DNA of 39,968 nucleotides from Rhodoferax sp. (GTDB lineage Bacteria > Pseudomonadota > Gammaproteobacteria > Burkholderiales > Burkholderiaceae_C). The translations under genes were made by a program, and so were the position numbers. Shown here in pieces: positions 26,196 through 35,102 of the stretch. The notes under the pieces are model-generated. The model was not told where the DNA came from. It saw only the letters and a program-made list of their open reading frames with translations, and searched no databases. How positions within the stretch are numbered: the stretch's first letter is position 1; each line of letters starts with the position of its first letter. The stretch is taken from contig NZ_JANXMU010000037.1 in assembly GCF_025354435.1 (NCBI RefSeq), positions 1 through 39,968 of the forward strand, written 5' to 3'.

Positions 26196-27149
26196 ATGAA
26201 ATTCACCCGCCGTACCGTCCAAACCACCCTCGCCCTGAGCATCCTGGCCGGGCTGTTCGCTGGCCCCAGCTTTGCCGCCGACAAGCCCAAGGTAGCCCTG
26301 GTGATGAAGTCGCTGGCCAACGAGTTCTTCCGCACCATGGAAGACGGTGCCAAGGCCCACAACAAGGCCAACGCCGCCAAGTACACCCTGGTGTCCAACG
26401 GCATCAAGAACGAAACCGACACCGCGGCCCAGATCCGCATGGTCGAGCAGATGATTGCCCAGAAGGCCGATGCCATCGTCATCGCCCCGGCCGACTCCAA
26501 GGCCCTGGTGCCGGTGCTGAAGACCGCCATCGACAAGGGCATTCTGGTGGTCAATATCGACAACCAGCTCGATGCCGATGCGCAAAAAGAAAAGGCCATC
26601 CAGATCCCGTTTGCCGGCCCCGACAACCGCGCCGGTGCCAAGCTGGTCGGCGACTTTCTGGCCAAGAGCCTGAAGGCGGGTGACAAGGTCGGCATCATCG
26701 AAGGCGTGTCCACCACCTTCAATGCGCAGCAGCGCACCCTGGGCTACCAGGACGCGATGAAGGCCGCCGGTGCCACCGTGGTCAGCGTGCAGTCGGGCAA
26801 CTGGGAAATCGACAAGGGCAACACCGTGGCATCCGGCATGCTGCGCGAACACCCCGACCTCAAGGCCCTGCTGGCCGGTAACGACAACATGGCCCTGGGC
26901 GCGGTAGCCGCCGTCAAGGCTGCGGGCAAAACCGGTCAGGTGCAGGTCGTCGGCTACGACAACATCACCGCCGTGAAACCCATGCTGAAAGACGGCCGCA
27001 TGCTGGCCACCGCCGACCAGTTCGGTGCCAAGCAAGCCGTGTTCGGCATCGAGATCGCGCTCAAGGCGCTGGCCGAGAAGAAGAAGCAAGCCGAAATGCC
27101 CGCCGCGATCCAGACCGACGTGGTGCTGGTGACAAAAGACACCAAGTAA
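26196..27149 (+). CDS. rbsB: Ribose ABC transporter, periplasmic binding protein RbsB
   Basis: 317 residues. Signal peptide [20 protein letters not shown] to about residue 27 ([20 protein letters not shown] follows). Periplasmic-binding-protein type 1 fold, with [26 protein letters not shown] and GNDNMALGA as the ribose/CUT2 group pattern. RbsB hands ribose to RbsAC and in enteric bacteria also signals to a chemoreceptor. Good ribosome site (CTGGAGA). First gene of the operon behind the LacI-type operator. Confidence 0.92.
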   Translation: MKFTRRTVQTTLALSILAGLFAGPSFAADKPKVALVMKSLANEFFRTMEDGAKAHNKANAAKYTLVSNGIKNETDTAAQIRMVEQMIAQKADAIVIAPADSKALVPVLKTAIDKGILVVNIDNQLDADAQKEKAIQIPFAGPDNRAGAKLVGDFLAKSLKAGDKVGIIEGVSTTFNAQQRTLGYQDAMKAAGATVVSVQSGNWEIDKGNTVASGMLREHPDLKALLAGNDNMALGAVAAVKAAGKTGQVQVVGYDNITAVKPMLKDGRMLATADQFGAKQAVFGIEIALKALAEKKKQAEMPAAIQTDVVLVTKDTK

Positions 27150-27204
27150 GCTCGGCCCCCCGTGGCGCAGGCATCCGTCTGCGCCACTCCCCATCGTGAA
27201 TCCT

Positions 27205-28737
27205 ATGACCCCCTCCCCCGTCCTCACCATCCAGTCGGTCAGCAAAACCTACGCCAGCAACACCGTGCTGCACGGCGTGTCCCTGTCGCTGCGCCCCGGC
27301 GAAGTGCTGGCGCTGACGGGCGAAAACGGCGCGGGCAAAAGCACGCTGTCCAAAATCATCTCCGGCCTGGAGCGCACCAGCCTAGGCAGCATGCTGCTGG
27401 GCGACCAACCCTTTGCACCCGCCGCCCGCCGCGAAGCCGAGGCCCAGGGCGTGCGCATGGTGATGCAGGAGCTGAGCCTGGTGCCCACCCTCACCGTGGC
27501 CGAAAACCTGCTGCTCGGCGCCATTCCCCACCGGGGCCGTTGGCGCGCCCATTGGATCGACCACGCGCAACTCCACACCCGCGCCGCCCAGCAACTGGCC
27601 AAAATGGGCATCCAGGACATTGACCCGCGCACGCCCGTGTCGCAGCTGGGCATCGGCCAGCAGCAGATGGTGGAAATTGCCCGCAACCTGCAGGACAACA
27701 CCCGCGTGCTGATCCTGGACGAGCCCACCGCCATGCTCACACCGCGCGAGACGCAGCATCTGTTCGACCAGATTGCGCTGCTCAAGGCCCAGGGCGTGGC
27801 CATCATTTACGTATCGCACCGGCTGGAAGAGCTGGTGCAAATTGCCGACACCCTGGCCGTGCTGCGCGATGGCCGCCTGGTGCAGGTCTGCCCCATGCAC
27901 AGCGTGACCGAGCCCGACATCGTGCAGCTGATGGTCGGTCACGCGGTCGACCAGGACATGCACCGCCCGCGCCGCCCGCGCGGCAAGCTGCTACTGAGCG
28001 CCAAAAACCTGGGCCGCGGCAAGGCCGTACAAGGCGTGGACCTGGAAGTCCATGCCGGTGAAGTCTTTGGCATCGCCGGGCTGGTGGGCAGTGGCCGCAC
28101 CGAGCTGCTGCGCCTGCTGTTTGGGGCCGACCGCGCCGACACGGGCGAGATCACCATCCAGGGACAGTCGCACCCAGGCTGGCGCTCGCCCATCCAGGCG
28201 ATTGCCGCTGGGATCGGCCTGGTCACCGAAGACCGCAAATCCCAGGGCCTGCTGCTGGCCCAGCCCATCCGCATCAACACCACACTGAGCGACGTGGGCG
28301 CGGTGTCCCACGCGGGCTGGCTGGACGTGGCCCGCGAAAACACCATTGCCCAAGACATGGTGCAGCGCCTGTCGATACGCTGCAACAGCCCCGAGCAGGC
28401 GGTGGGCACGCTCAGCGGCGGCAACCAGCAAAAAGTGGTGTTCGCCCGCTGGCTGCACCGCGAATGCAACGTGCTGCTGCTGGACGAACCCACCCGCGGC
28501 GTAGACGTGGGCGCGCGCGCCGACATCTACGCCGAATTGGAGAAAATGGCCCAGGCGGGCAAGGCCCTGCTGATGGTCTCCAGCGACCTGCGCGAGCTGA
28601 TGCAGATGTGCGACCGCATCGGCGTGATGGCCCATGGCCGCCTGGTCACGGTGTTCGAGCGCGGCGAGTGGACCGAAAAATCTTTGCTGGCCGCTGCCTT
28701 TACCGATACCGCGGTGCTCAACGGCACCCACGGTTAA
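27205..28737 (+). CDS. rbsA: Ribose ABC transporter ATPase RbsA
   Basis: About 510 residues with two fused nucleotide-binding domains, as in CUT2 sugar transporters. Domain 1 has Walker A GENGAGKST and LILDEPTAML with signature LGIGQQQMVEI. Domain 2 has the degenerate Walker A GLVGSGRTE, signature LSGGNQQKVVFARWL and LLLDEPTRGVDVGA, as is normal for the family. Start is ATG 27205 or GTG 27196, neither with a strong ribosome site. It sits 55 nt after rbsB. Confidence 0.92.
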   Translation: MTPSPVLTIQSVSKTYASNTVLHGVSLSLRPGEVLALTGENGAGKSTLSKIISGLERTSLGSMLLGDQPFAPAARREAEAQGVRMVMQELSLVPTLTVAENLLLGAIPHRGRWRAHWIDHAQLHTRAAQQLAKMGIQDIDPRTPVSQLGIGQQQMVEIARNLQDNTRVLILDEPTAMLTPRETQHLFDQIALLKAQGVAIIYVSHRLEELVQIADTLAVLRDGRLVQVCPMHSVTEPDIVQLMVGHAVDQDMHRPRRPRGKLLLSAKNLGRGKAVQGVDLEVHAGEVFGIAGLVGSGRTELLRLLFGADRADTGEITIQGQSHPGWRSPIQAIAAGIGLVTEDRKSQGLLLAQPIRINTTLSDVGAVSHAGWLDVARENTIAQDMVQRLSIRCNSPEQAVGTLSGGNQQKVVFARWLHRECNVLLLDEPTRGVDVGARADIYAELEKMAQAGKALLMVSSDLRELMQMCDRIGVMAHGRLVTVFERGEWTEKSLLAAAFTDTAVLNGTHG

Positions 28738-28752
28738 ACCTTTTTTTTACCT

Positions 28753-29715
28753 ATGTCTACACCCCCAAAATCCCCCACCAGCAGCCAGCTCGGCACCTAC
28801 CTGGGCCTGAGCGCCGTGCTGGTCGGCATGGTCATGCTATTCAGCAGCCTGAGCGAATACTTCTTCAGCGGCGAGACCTTTGTCGCGATTGCCAACGAAA
28901 TCCCGGCCCTGCTGGTGATGGCGGTGGGCATGACCTTTGTGCTGATCATCGCGGGCATTGATTTGTCGGTGGGCTCGGTGCTGGCCCTGTCGGCGGCGGC
29001 CACGGCCAACGCCATCCTGCTCTGGCACTGGGGCGTGCTGCCCGCGGCGGTGCTGGGCCTGTTGGTGGGACTGCTGTGCGGAGCCATCACCGGCGGCATT
29101 GCGGTGATGTGGCGGCTGCCGTCCTTCATCGTCTCGCTGGGCATGCTGGAAGCCGTGCGCGGCGGGGCCTATGTGGTGACCGACTCGCGCACCCAGTACG
29201 TGGGCGATGCCATCTCCGGCCTGGCTGCGCCCTGGGTGGGCGGCGTGTCGTCGGCCTTCTTCATCGCCGTGGCTCTGGTGGTGGTGGGCCAGCTGGTGCT
29301 GACCAAGACCGTGTTTGGCCGCTACGTGGTCGGCATCGGCACCAACGAGGAGGCCATGCGCCTGGCGGGCATCAACCCCAGCCCGATCCGCATCGCGGTG
29401 TTTGCCGCCACCGGTCTGCTGGCGGGTTTTGCGGGTCTGATGCAATCCGCCCGCCTGGAAGCCGCCGACCCGAACGCGGGCACCGGCATTGAGCTGCAGG
29501 TAATTGCGGCGGTGGTGATTGGCGGCACCAGCCTGATGGGCGGGCGCGGCTCGGTCATCAACACCTTCTTTGGCGTGCTAATCATCGCCGTGCTGGAAGC
29601 GGGCCTGGCCCAGATCGGCGTGAGCGACCCGAGCAAACGCATCATCACTGGCTGCGTGATCGTGGTGGCGGTGATCATCGACACCGTGCGCCAACGCCGC
29701 GCGCTGGCCCACTAA
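28753..29715 (+). CDS. rbsC: Ribose ABC transporter permease RbsC
   Basis: 320 residues, 8-10 membrane helices. The family signature IDLSVGSVLALSAAATANAI (about 73-92) and the ATPase-contact segment GTNEEAMRLAGINPSPIRI (about 196-214) are present. It forms the inner-membrane channel for ribose. The ATG is preceded not by a purine-rich ribosome site but by a run of eight T (28741-28748), so translation may depend on coupling to rbsA, 15 nt upstream, or on a U-rich ribosomal S1 site. Confidence 0.92.
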   Translation: MSTPPKSPTSSQLGTYLGLSAVLVGMVMLFSSLSEYFFSGETFVAIANEIPALLVMAVGMTFVLIIAGIDLSVGSVLALSAAATANAILLWHWGVLPAAVLGLLVGLLCGAITGGIAVMWRLPSFIVSLGMLEAVRGGAYVVTDSRTQYVGDAISGLAAPWVGGVSSAFFIAVALVVVGQLVLTKTVFGRYVVGIGTNEEAMRLAGINPSPIRIAVFAATGLLAGFAGLMQSARLEAADPNAGTGIELQVIAAVVIGGTSLMGGRGSVINTFFGVLIIAVLEAGLAQIGVSDPSKRIITGCVIVVAVIIDTVRQRRALAH

Positions 29716-29719
29716 CACA

Positions 29720-30712
29720 ATGGCCTCCATCAAAGATGTCGCCCGCCATGCCAATGTGTCGATCTCCACGGTGTCGCACGTGGTCAACCGCACGCGCTTC
29801 GTCAGCGACAAGGCGCGTACCGACGTAGAAGCCGCCATCCGCGCCCTCGACTACGTGCCCAGCGCGGTGGCCCGCAGCCTGAAGAGCAACACCACCAAAA
29901 CCCTGGGGATGCTGATCCCCAACTGTTCCAACCCCTACTTCGCCGAGATCGTGCGCAGCGTGGAAGACCATTGCTTTGCCAGCGGCTACACGCTGATTTT
30001 GTGCAACACCGACGACGAGCCACGCCGCCAAAGCGTTTACCTGCAGGTGCTGGCCGAAAAGCGGGTGGACGGCCTGATCATCATCTCCACCGGCGAAGCC
30101 AGCGACCTGCACGACCTGCTGCAGGGCCTGACCACCCCCACCGTGCTGCTCGACCGCGAGGTCACCCATGTGCACTGCGACCTGGTGGAAACCGCCCACC
30201 TGCAAGGCGGCCAGATGGCCACCGAGCACCTAGTGGCGTTGGGCCACCGGCGCATCGCCTGCATCGGCGGCCCGGCCGACCTGAGCCCCAGCGCCCAGCG
30301 TATCCAGGGCTGGCGCAACGCCCTGGCGGCGGCGGCCCTGGCAGACGACCTGCTCTGGCACAGCGACTTCAGCAGCCAGGGCGGCTTCAACGCCATGCAG
30401 GAAATTTTGCAATCGGGCCACCGGCCCAGCGCGGTGTTTGTGTGCAACGACCTGATGGGCATAGGCGCGCTCAGCGCCGCGCACGAGGCCGGGCTGCGCA
30501 TCCCGCAAGACCTGTCGGTTATCGGCTTTGACGACATCGAACTGGCCCGCTTCACCAGCCCGCCGCTGACCACCATCGTGCAACCCAAGCAGCGCATTGG
30601 CCAGCTGGCGGTGGACATGCTGCTCGAACGCATCCAGGGCGGGCGGCTAGATGCCAAACAAATGCTGCTGCAGCCCGAGCTGGTCGTGCGCGCATCCACC
30701 TCACCACCATAG
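29720..30712 (+). CDS. rbsR: Ribose operon repressor RbsR (LacI family)
   Basis: 330 residues. N-terminal LacI helix-turn-helix and hinge (ASIKDVARHANVSISTVSHV about 2-21, then YVPSAVARSLK about 46-56), followed by a periplasmic-binding-protein-like sugar domain (about 62-330; IPNCSNPYFAEIVR, VLLDRE, VIGFDDIELARF). It represses the operon through the palindrome at 26081-26098 until ribose binds. Gene lies inside the operon between rbsC (4-nt gap) and rbsD (5-nt gap), so it is autoregulated. Confidence 0.9.
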   Translation: MASIKDVARHANVSISTVSHVVNRTRFVSDKARTDVEAAIRALDYVPSAVARSLKSNTTKTLGMLIPNCSNPYFAEIVRSVEDHCFASGYTLILCNTDDEPRRQSVYLQVLAEKRVDGLIIISTGEASDLHDLLQGLTTPTVLLDREVTHVHCDLVETAHLQGGQMATEHLVALGHRRIACIGGPADLSPSAQRIQGWRNALAAAALADDLLWHSDFSSQGGFNAMQEILQSGHRPSAVFVCNDLMGIGALSAAHEAGLRIPQDLSVIGFDDIELARFTSPPLTTIVQPKQRIGQLAVDMLLERIQGGRLDAKQMLLQPELVVRASTSPP

Positions 30713-30717
30713 ACACC

Positions 30718-31122
30718 ATGAAACGCACCTCTTTGCTCCACGCCGAACTCTCCCAGGTCATTGCCAGCATGGGCCATGGCGACATGCTGGTGCTGGGCGA
30801 CGCGGGCCTGCCCATCCCCGTGGGCCCCGGCGCGCCACAGCGCATCGACCTGGCCGTCTGCCCTGGCACGCCCGACCTGCGTACCGTGTTGCAAGCAGTT
30901 TTGACCGAGCTACAGGTGGAGTCCAGCATCATCGCCACCGAAGCCCTGGTGGGCGACGACCGCCAACTGCCCGCCTGGTGCGCCGACCAGCTCGCCACCC
31001 AACCCGCCACCGTCAACCATGCCGAATTCAAAAAGCTTTGCGGCCAGGCCCGCGCCATGGTGCGCACCGGCGAGTGCACGCCCTACGCCAACATCATCCT
31101 GGTGGCCGGGGTGGCGTTTTAA
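30718..31122 (+). CDS. rbsD: D-ribose pyranase RbsD
   Basis: 134 residues. RbsD interconverts the beta-pyran and beta-furan forms of ribose so that ribokinase can use it. Signature pieces: LLHAELSQVIASMGHGDMLVLGDAGLPIP at the N-terminus with the catalytic His of the GHGD element, and the C-terminal ARAMVRTGECTPYANIILVAGVAF with TPYANI in the sugar site. Last gene of the cluster; no ribokinase gene follows, which is unusual. A repeat copy follows the stop codon. Confidence 0.9.
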   Translation: MKRTSLLHAELSQVIASMGHGDMLVLGDAGLPIPVGPGAPQRIDLAVCPGTPDLRTVLQAVLTELQVESSIIATEALVGDDRQLPAWCADQLATQPATVNHAEFKKLCGQARAMVRTGECTPYANIILVAGVAF

Positions 31123-31130
31123 GCCATTGC

Positions 31131-31193
31131 TATTAAATAAGTAGCTACTACCGTAGACAGCATATGCGCTAGAGGCCTATTTTTTATAAATTC
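31131..31193 (+). repeat. Intergenic hairpin repeat, copy 9
   Basis: AAGTAGCTACTACCGTAGAC, then CATATGCGCTAGAGGCC and a T-rich tail. The tail encodes the last codons and stop (IYKK-stop) of the convergent PAP2 gene. Between convergent rbsD and PAP2 genes. Confidence 0.8.
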
Positions 31194-31995
31194 CGGGTTG
31201 GGGGTACATCCAGCGCGTCAGCCCGATGCTGGTGATACAAACCACCAACCAGGCCGTGCCAGACGCAAACCCCGCCAGCACATCGCTGGCAAAGTGCACG
31301 CGTAAAAACACCCGGCTCACGCCCACCGAAAACGCCAGCGCCACCGCGGCCAGCACTAGCGGAAAATGCCAGCGTGGCGGCACAAAGCGGCACAGCACAT
31401 AGGCCAGCATGCCGTACAGCACCACCGAGCCCGAACTGTGGCCGCTGGGGAAACTGAAGCCGTGGGCCACTACCAGCCCGTCGTCGTGCACCGGCCGCAC
31501 CCGCGCAAAAATCTGCTTCAGCGTGGTGTTGAGCACGCCGTTGCCTGCCACGGCCAGCACCCAGCCCAGTGCCAGCCAGCGGCGGCCACGCCACACCAAC
31601 AGCACCGCGACCAGGATGCACAGGCCGGTGACGGTGGCGGTGTCGGCCAGACGCGTCAGCAGCGCAAACCCCTGCAGCGCGGCAAGCGGCAGCTGGGTGC
31701 GCAGGCTGTCGGCCAGCGCCTGGTCGGCCCGGCCCATGGTTCCATCGGTGCCCAGCTTTTCGGCCAGCTCGGCAAACACCCAGGCCGCGGCCACGATCAC
31801 CGCGAAGCCCGCCGCCAGCCGCACGCCCAGGTACAGCGGGGGCGACAGGCTGCTGTGCTCGCGCGGCACATGCATGCGCCGCAGCCCCCACCAGGCCACC
31901 CCGGTGGACAGCAGCAACACCACCAGCAGCCCGCCAAATATCGGCAACGCATGCTGCCCCGCCCAAGCTGCCCAGGACTCTGCATCAAACGGCAT
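31177..31995 (-). CDS. PAP2-family membrane phosphatase
   Basis: 272 residues from ATG 31995 (GGGGG upstream; overlaps the metallophosphoesterase stop by 11 nt). About six membrane helices. The three phosphatase motifs are present: KQIFARVRP, FPSGHSSG and SRVFLRVHFASDV. Such enzymes remove phosphate from phosphatidic acid, undecaprenyl diphosphate or phosphatidylglycerophosphate. With a DAG-kinase-like gene two genes upstream, a phosphatidic acid / undecaprenyl-phosphate substrate is likely. Last of a three-gene unit. Confidence 0.9.
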   Translation of the reverse strand: MPFDAESWAAWAGQHALPIFGGLLVVLLLSTGVAWWGLRRMHVPREHSSLSPPLYLGVRLAAGFAVIVAAAWVFAELAEKLGTDGTMGRADQALADSLRTQLPLAALQGFALLTRLADTATVTGLCILVAVLLVWRGRRWLALGWVLAVAGNGVLNTTLKQIFARVRPVHDDGLVVAHGFSFPSGHSSGSVVLYGMLAYVLCRFVPPRWHFPLVLAAVALAFSVGVSRVFLRVHFASDVLAGFASGTAWLVVCITSIGLTRWMYPQPGIYKK

Positions 31996-32788
31996 ACAGC
32001 CCCCGGTGCACCTGCAGAGAGGTGACTTGGGCACAGACAAAAGCGCCTGCGTCGGCAGCGAAATCCCACTGCTCTACGTCGCAACGCCGGTCGGCGGCCT
32101 GCCAGCGCAGCAGGTTCACCGAGTTCGGCGCGCCCGCGCGCACCCGGCGCGACACCGCCGTGCCCGCCTGCACCGCCCACAGGGGCCGCGCCAGGCCCGG
32201 CAATGGCAGCACAAACGGCAGGTGGATGTGCCCGCCCATCACCAGGTCGGCCCCGGCGCGCGCCCAGACGCGCTGTGCATCGGCATGGCCACGCAGCAGA
32301 TTTTTTACGTCCTCGGCCCGCTGCACCGCGATCGGCTGGTGGACCACCACCACGCGTAACTGCGCCGCGGTAGCCCCGGCCAGCAGCGTGGCGACGCGGT
32401 CGATCTGCGCGGGCGACAGCTCGCCGTTTTCATGCCGGTAGGCCCGGGTGGTTTTCACGCCGATGGCCAACAGATCGGCAGAGCGGAACACCGGCTCCAG
32501 ATCGGCCCCGAAGGCCGCGCAATGCCGGGCGTAAGGGTGTTGCCAGCGCGCCCACAGGTTGAGCAGCGGGATGTCGTGGTTGCCGGGAATCGCCAGCAGC
32601 GGCCCGCCCAGCCGGTCCATAAAGGCCCGCGCCGCGCGGAACTGGGCCGGACGCGCGCGCTGGGTGATGTCGCCCGACAGCACCAGCAAATCCGGCTGCT
32701 GCTGCCGCGCCAAGGCGGCCAGAGCCTCGACCACCGGGGCCTGCTCGGTACCGAAATGCGGGTCGGATATCTGCAGCAGCACCGTCAT
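31985..32788 (-). CDS. Metallophosphoesterase (calcineurin-like)
   Basis: 267 residues, soluble. The family's metal-binding motifs are in order: D-x-H (SDPHFG, about 8-13), GDI (LSGDITQ, about 37-43), GNHD (about 69-72), the H of VVVHQPIA (about 145-152), and GGHIH (about 185-189). It probably binds two metals and cleaves a phosphomono- or diester. CpdA-like cyclic-nucleotide and UDP-diacylglucosamine hydrolases share this fold; neither is certain. Coupled by overlap to the DAG-kinase-like gene upstream and the PAP2 gene downstream. Confidence 0.88.
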   Translation of the reverse strand: MTVLLQISDPHFGTEQAPVVEALAALARQQQPDLLVLSGDITQRARPAQFRAARAFMDRLGGPLLAIPGNHDIPLLNLWARWQHPYARHCAAFGADLEPVFRSADLLAIGVKTTRAYRHENGELSPAQIDRVATLLAGATAAQLRVVVVHQPIAVQRAEDVKNLLRGHADAQRVWARAGADLVMGGHIHLPFVLPLPGLARPLWAVQAGTAVSRRVRAGAPNSVNLLRWQAADRRCDVEQWDFAADAGAFVCAQVTSLQVHRGLYAV

Positions 32789-33735
32789 GCGCGGCTGCCC
32801 TCGGCGGATTTCAGCAGGTACAAAGGCTGCGCGGCCACGCGGAACTCCAGCGGGGTGCGCATGCGGGTGACTTCGCCGTCAAACGCCACCTTGATCTTGC
32901 GGCGGCGCGGCTGCACCACCATGCGCGAGAAAGCAAAACTGTCCACGTTGCCGGCCTCGCCCAGCGTGCCCATCGCCCCGTGCAGCATCAGGCCCACCAT
33001 GGCCAGGGTGCCGATGGGTTTGAGCATCACGGCGGCGATCTGGCCATCGTCCAACGGGCGCGCCGGGTGCTCGCTCAGGTTCACACCCACCTGCTCCAGC
33101 TGCAGCCGGTTGTTGCCCACAAACAGGGTGGGCGTGCGCACATTGCGCACCACGCCGCCCTGGTCGATGTGCAGGTGCAACTGGCGGTGGCCGCGCAGCA
33201 GCGTCATCAGAGCCGCGCCCAGGGCCACCCAGCGGCTGCGGCCAAAGCGGGCCTTGTAGGTTTCGCGGTCTTCCAGCAGCACCGGGTACAGGCCCAGGCT
33301 GGCGTTGACCAGAAACACGTGGCCGTTCACCGTGCCCACCTGTACCGGCGTGGGCACGGCCTGCATCAGCATCTGCGCGGCTTGCGCGGGCTCGGTGGAA
33401 ATGCCGTGGGTGCGGGCAAAGTAGTTAAAGGTGCCCAGCGGCACCACGCCCATGGCACAGCCCGCGGCGTGCGCGGCCTGGGACACGGCGTTGATGGTGC
33501 CGTCGCCGCCTACCGCCACCACCGCCGAGCGGGTGGCCAGGGCGGTGGCCGCGGCTTCGCGGGCCACGCGGGGCAGATCGGCAGGGCGGGTAAAGCACAG
33601 CTCGCCGGTGCGCCCGGCGGCTTGCAGGGCTTGGTCGATCACCGCCCGCTTGGCATCGGCATCGCTGCGGCCCGAGGCGGCGTTGATGATAAAAATAAGC
33701 GGTGCGGCGGGGTCCAGGTCGGGGCATTGCGTCAT
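32785..33735 (-). CDS. Diacylglycerol kinase-family lipid kinase
   Basis: About 316 residues. DAGK catalytic domain at the N-terminus with nucleotide-binding motif GGDGTIN, preceded by INAASG (typical N-x-x-S/A-G), and a C-terminal lid domain. YegS/BmrU-like soluble lipid kinases phosphorylate diacylglycerol or related lipids. Start chosen at ATG 33735 (GCGGGC upstream); ATG 33744 is an alternative. First gene of the unit, overlapping the metallophosphoesterase by 4 nt. Upstream lies repeat copy 10 and a divergent MFS gene. Confidence 0.88.
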   Translation of the reverse strand: MTQCPDLDPAAPLIFIINAASGRSDADAKRAVIDQALQAAGRTGELCFTRPADLPRVAREAAATALATRSAVVAVGGDGTINAVSQAAHAAGCAMGVVPLGTFNYFARTHGISTEPAQAAQMLMQAVPTPVQVGTVNGHVFLVNASLGLYPVLLEDRETYKARFGRSRWVALGAALMTLLRGHRQLHLHIDQGGVVRNVRTPTLFVGNNRLQLEQVGVNLSEHPARPLDDGQIAAVMLKPIGTLAMVGLMLHGAMGTLGEAGNVDSFAFSRMVVQPRRRKIKVAFDGEVTRMRTPLEFRVAAQPLYLLKSAEGSRA

Positions 33736-33769
33736 AGCCCGCATGCTAGCAGCCCCTGCCCAACACTAC

Positions 33770-33828
33770 AAAATAAATAGCTGTCTGTGCATATGGTTAT
33801 TGCGCTAGAGGTCTAAAAACCTTACAAA
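33770..33828 (+). repeat. Intergenic hairpin repeat, copy 10
   Basis: AAATAGCTGTCTGTGCATAT, then TGCGCTAGAGGTC and a T/A-rich tail. Arms pair partly, with G.U pairs on the plus strand. It is the only copy in a divergent gene gap. Confidence 0.7.
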
Positions 33829-33928
33829 ATTCGGTGCCTGCACGAAATAGCCAATACCCCTAGAATCCTAGGACTTACCCGTACTTTCATCCCCGCCGCG
33901 CTCTGCGGCCCAGCCCCCCGTTATTGTT

Positions 33929-35101
33929 ATGAACCTCCCCCTGCTGGCCCTGGCCGTTGCCGCTTTTGGCATTGGCACTACCGAATTCGTCATCATGGGC
34001 TTGCTGCCCGAAGTCGCCACCGACCTGGGCGTGACCATTCCCGCGGCGGGCATGCTGGTCTCCGCCTACGCGCTGGGCGTGGCGGTGGGCGGCCCGGTGC
34101 TGGCCGTGGCCACGGCCAAGATGCCGCGCAAAACCACGCTGGCCTGGCTGATGGCCTTGTTCATCCTGGGCAATATCGGCTGCGCGCTGGCCCCCAGCTA
34201 CGGTTGGCTGATGGTGGCGCGGGTGCTGACCTCGTTCTGCCACGCGGCCTTCTTCGGCATTGGCGCGGTGGTGGCCACCCAGGTGGTCGCACCGGAGAAG
34301 CGCGCCCAAGCTATGTCGATGATGTTTGCGGGCCTGACATTGGCCAATGTGCTGGGCGTGCCGCTGGGTACGCTGCTGGGGCAGCAGACCGGCTGGCGCT
34401 CTACCTTCTGGGCGGTGTCGGTAATCGGCGTGCTGGCCATGGCTGCCGTGCTGCGCTGGGTGCCCGCACTGCGCCAGACACTGAGCGGCAGCGCTTTGGG
34501 CGAGTTCCGCGTGCTGCGCCACAAGCAGGTGTGGCTGGCGCTGGGCATGAGCATGTTGGCATCGGCCAGCATGTTCACCATGTTCACCTACATCACGCCC
34601 ATCCTGCGCGATGTAACTGGCATCGCCCCGCAGAACGTCAGCTACGTGCTGCTGCTGTGCGGCGTGGGCCTGACCATTGGCAACCTGCTGGGCGGGCGGC
34701 TGGCCGACTGGCGGCTAATGCCGTCGCTGATGTGCATCTTTGCAGCCATTGCCGTGGTGCTGGTGACGTTCTCGGTCACCAGCCAGTGGGTCTGGCCAGC
34801 CGTGGCCACCCTGGTGCTGTGGGGCGTGGTGTCGTTCGCCACCGGCGCGCCCTTGCAGGTGCGGGTGGTGTCCCAGGCCGGGGATGCGCCTAGCCTGGCT
34901 TCCACGCTGAACATCGGTGCCTTCAACCTCGGCAACGCCCTGGGTGCCTGGCTGGGCGGCAGCGCGATTGCCGCGGGCTGGTCGCTGCGCACCCTGCCGC
35001 TGCTGGCCGCCGGGGTGACGCTGGGCGCGCTAGCCTTGACGCTGTACAGCGCGCGGCTGGACCGGGGTGAATCGGCGCGCGGAGCGATGGTCGGAGCCTA
35101 A
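33929..35101 (+). CDS. MFS transporter of the AraJ/DHA1-like group
   Basis: 390 residues with 12 predicted helices. It begins NLPLLALAVAAFGIGTTEFV, followed by GLLPEVATDLGVT and the loop-2 signature GGPVLAVATAKMPRK, the pattern of the YdhP/AraJ/PbuE-type exporters. The second half begins near residue 200. These transporters often expel arabinose, purines or drugs; the substrate is not readable here. No strong ribosome site. Its stop is next to the convergent CYTH gene. Confidence 0.85.
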   Translation: MNLPLLALAVAAFGIGTTEFVIMGLLPEVATDLGVTIPAAGMLVSAYALGVAVGGPVLAVATAKMPRKTTLAWLMALFILGNIGCALAPSYGWLMVARVLTSFCHAAFFGIGAVVATQVVAPEKRAQAMSMMFAGLTLANVLGVPLGTLLGQQTGWRSTFWAVSVIGVLAMAAVLRWVPALRQTLSGSALGEFRVLRHKQVWLALGMSMLASASMFTMFTYITPILRDVTGIAPQNVSYVLLLCGVGLTIGNLLGGRLADWRLMPSLMCIFAAIAVVLVTFSVTSQWVWPAVATLVLWGVVSFATGAPLQVRVVSQAGDAPSLASTLNIGAFNLGNALGAWLGGSAIAAGWSLRTLPLLAAGVTLGALALTLYSARLDRGESARGAMVGA

Positions 35102-35102
35102 A

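Noticed and set aside
25862-26737. An upstream extension of the chemoreceptor frame by 292 codons
   Set aside because: The extension runs antisense through rbsB and across the operator region; the ATG at 25861 has a ribosome site and begins a normal MCP N-terminal membrane helix.
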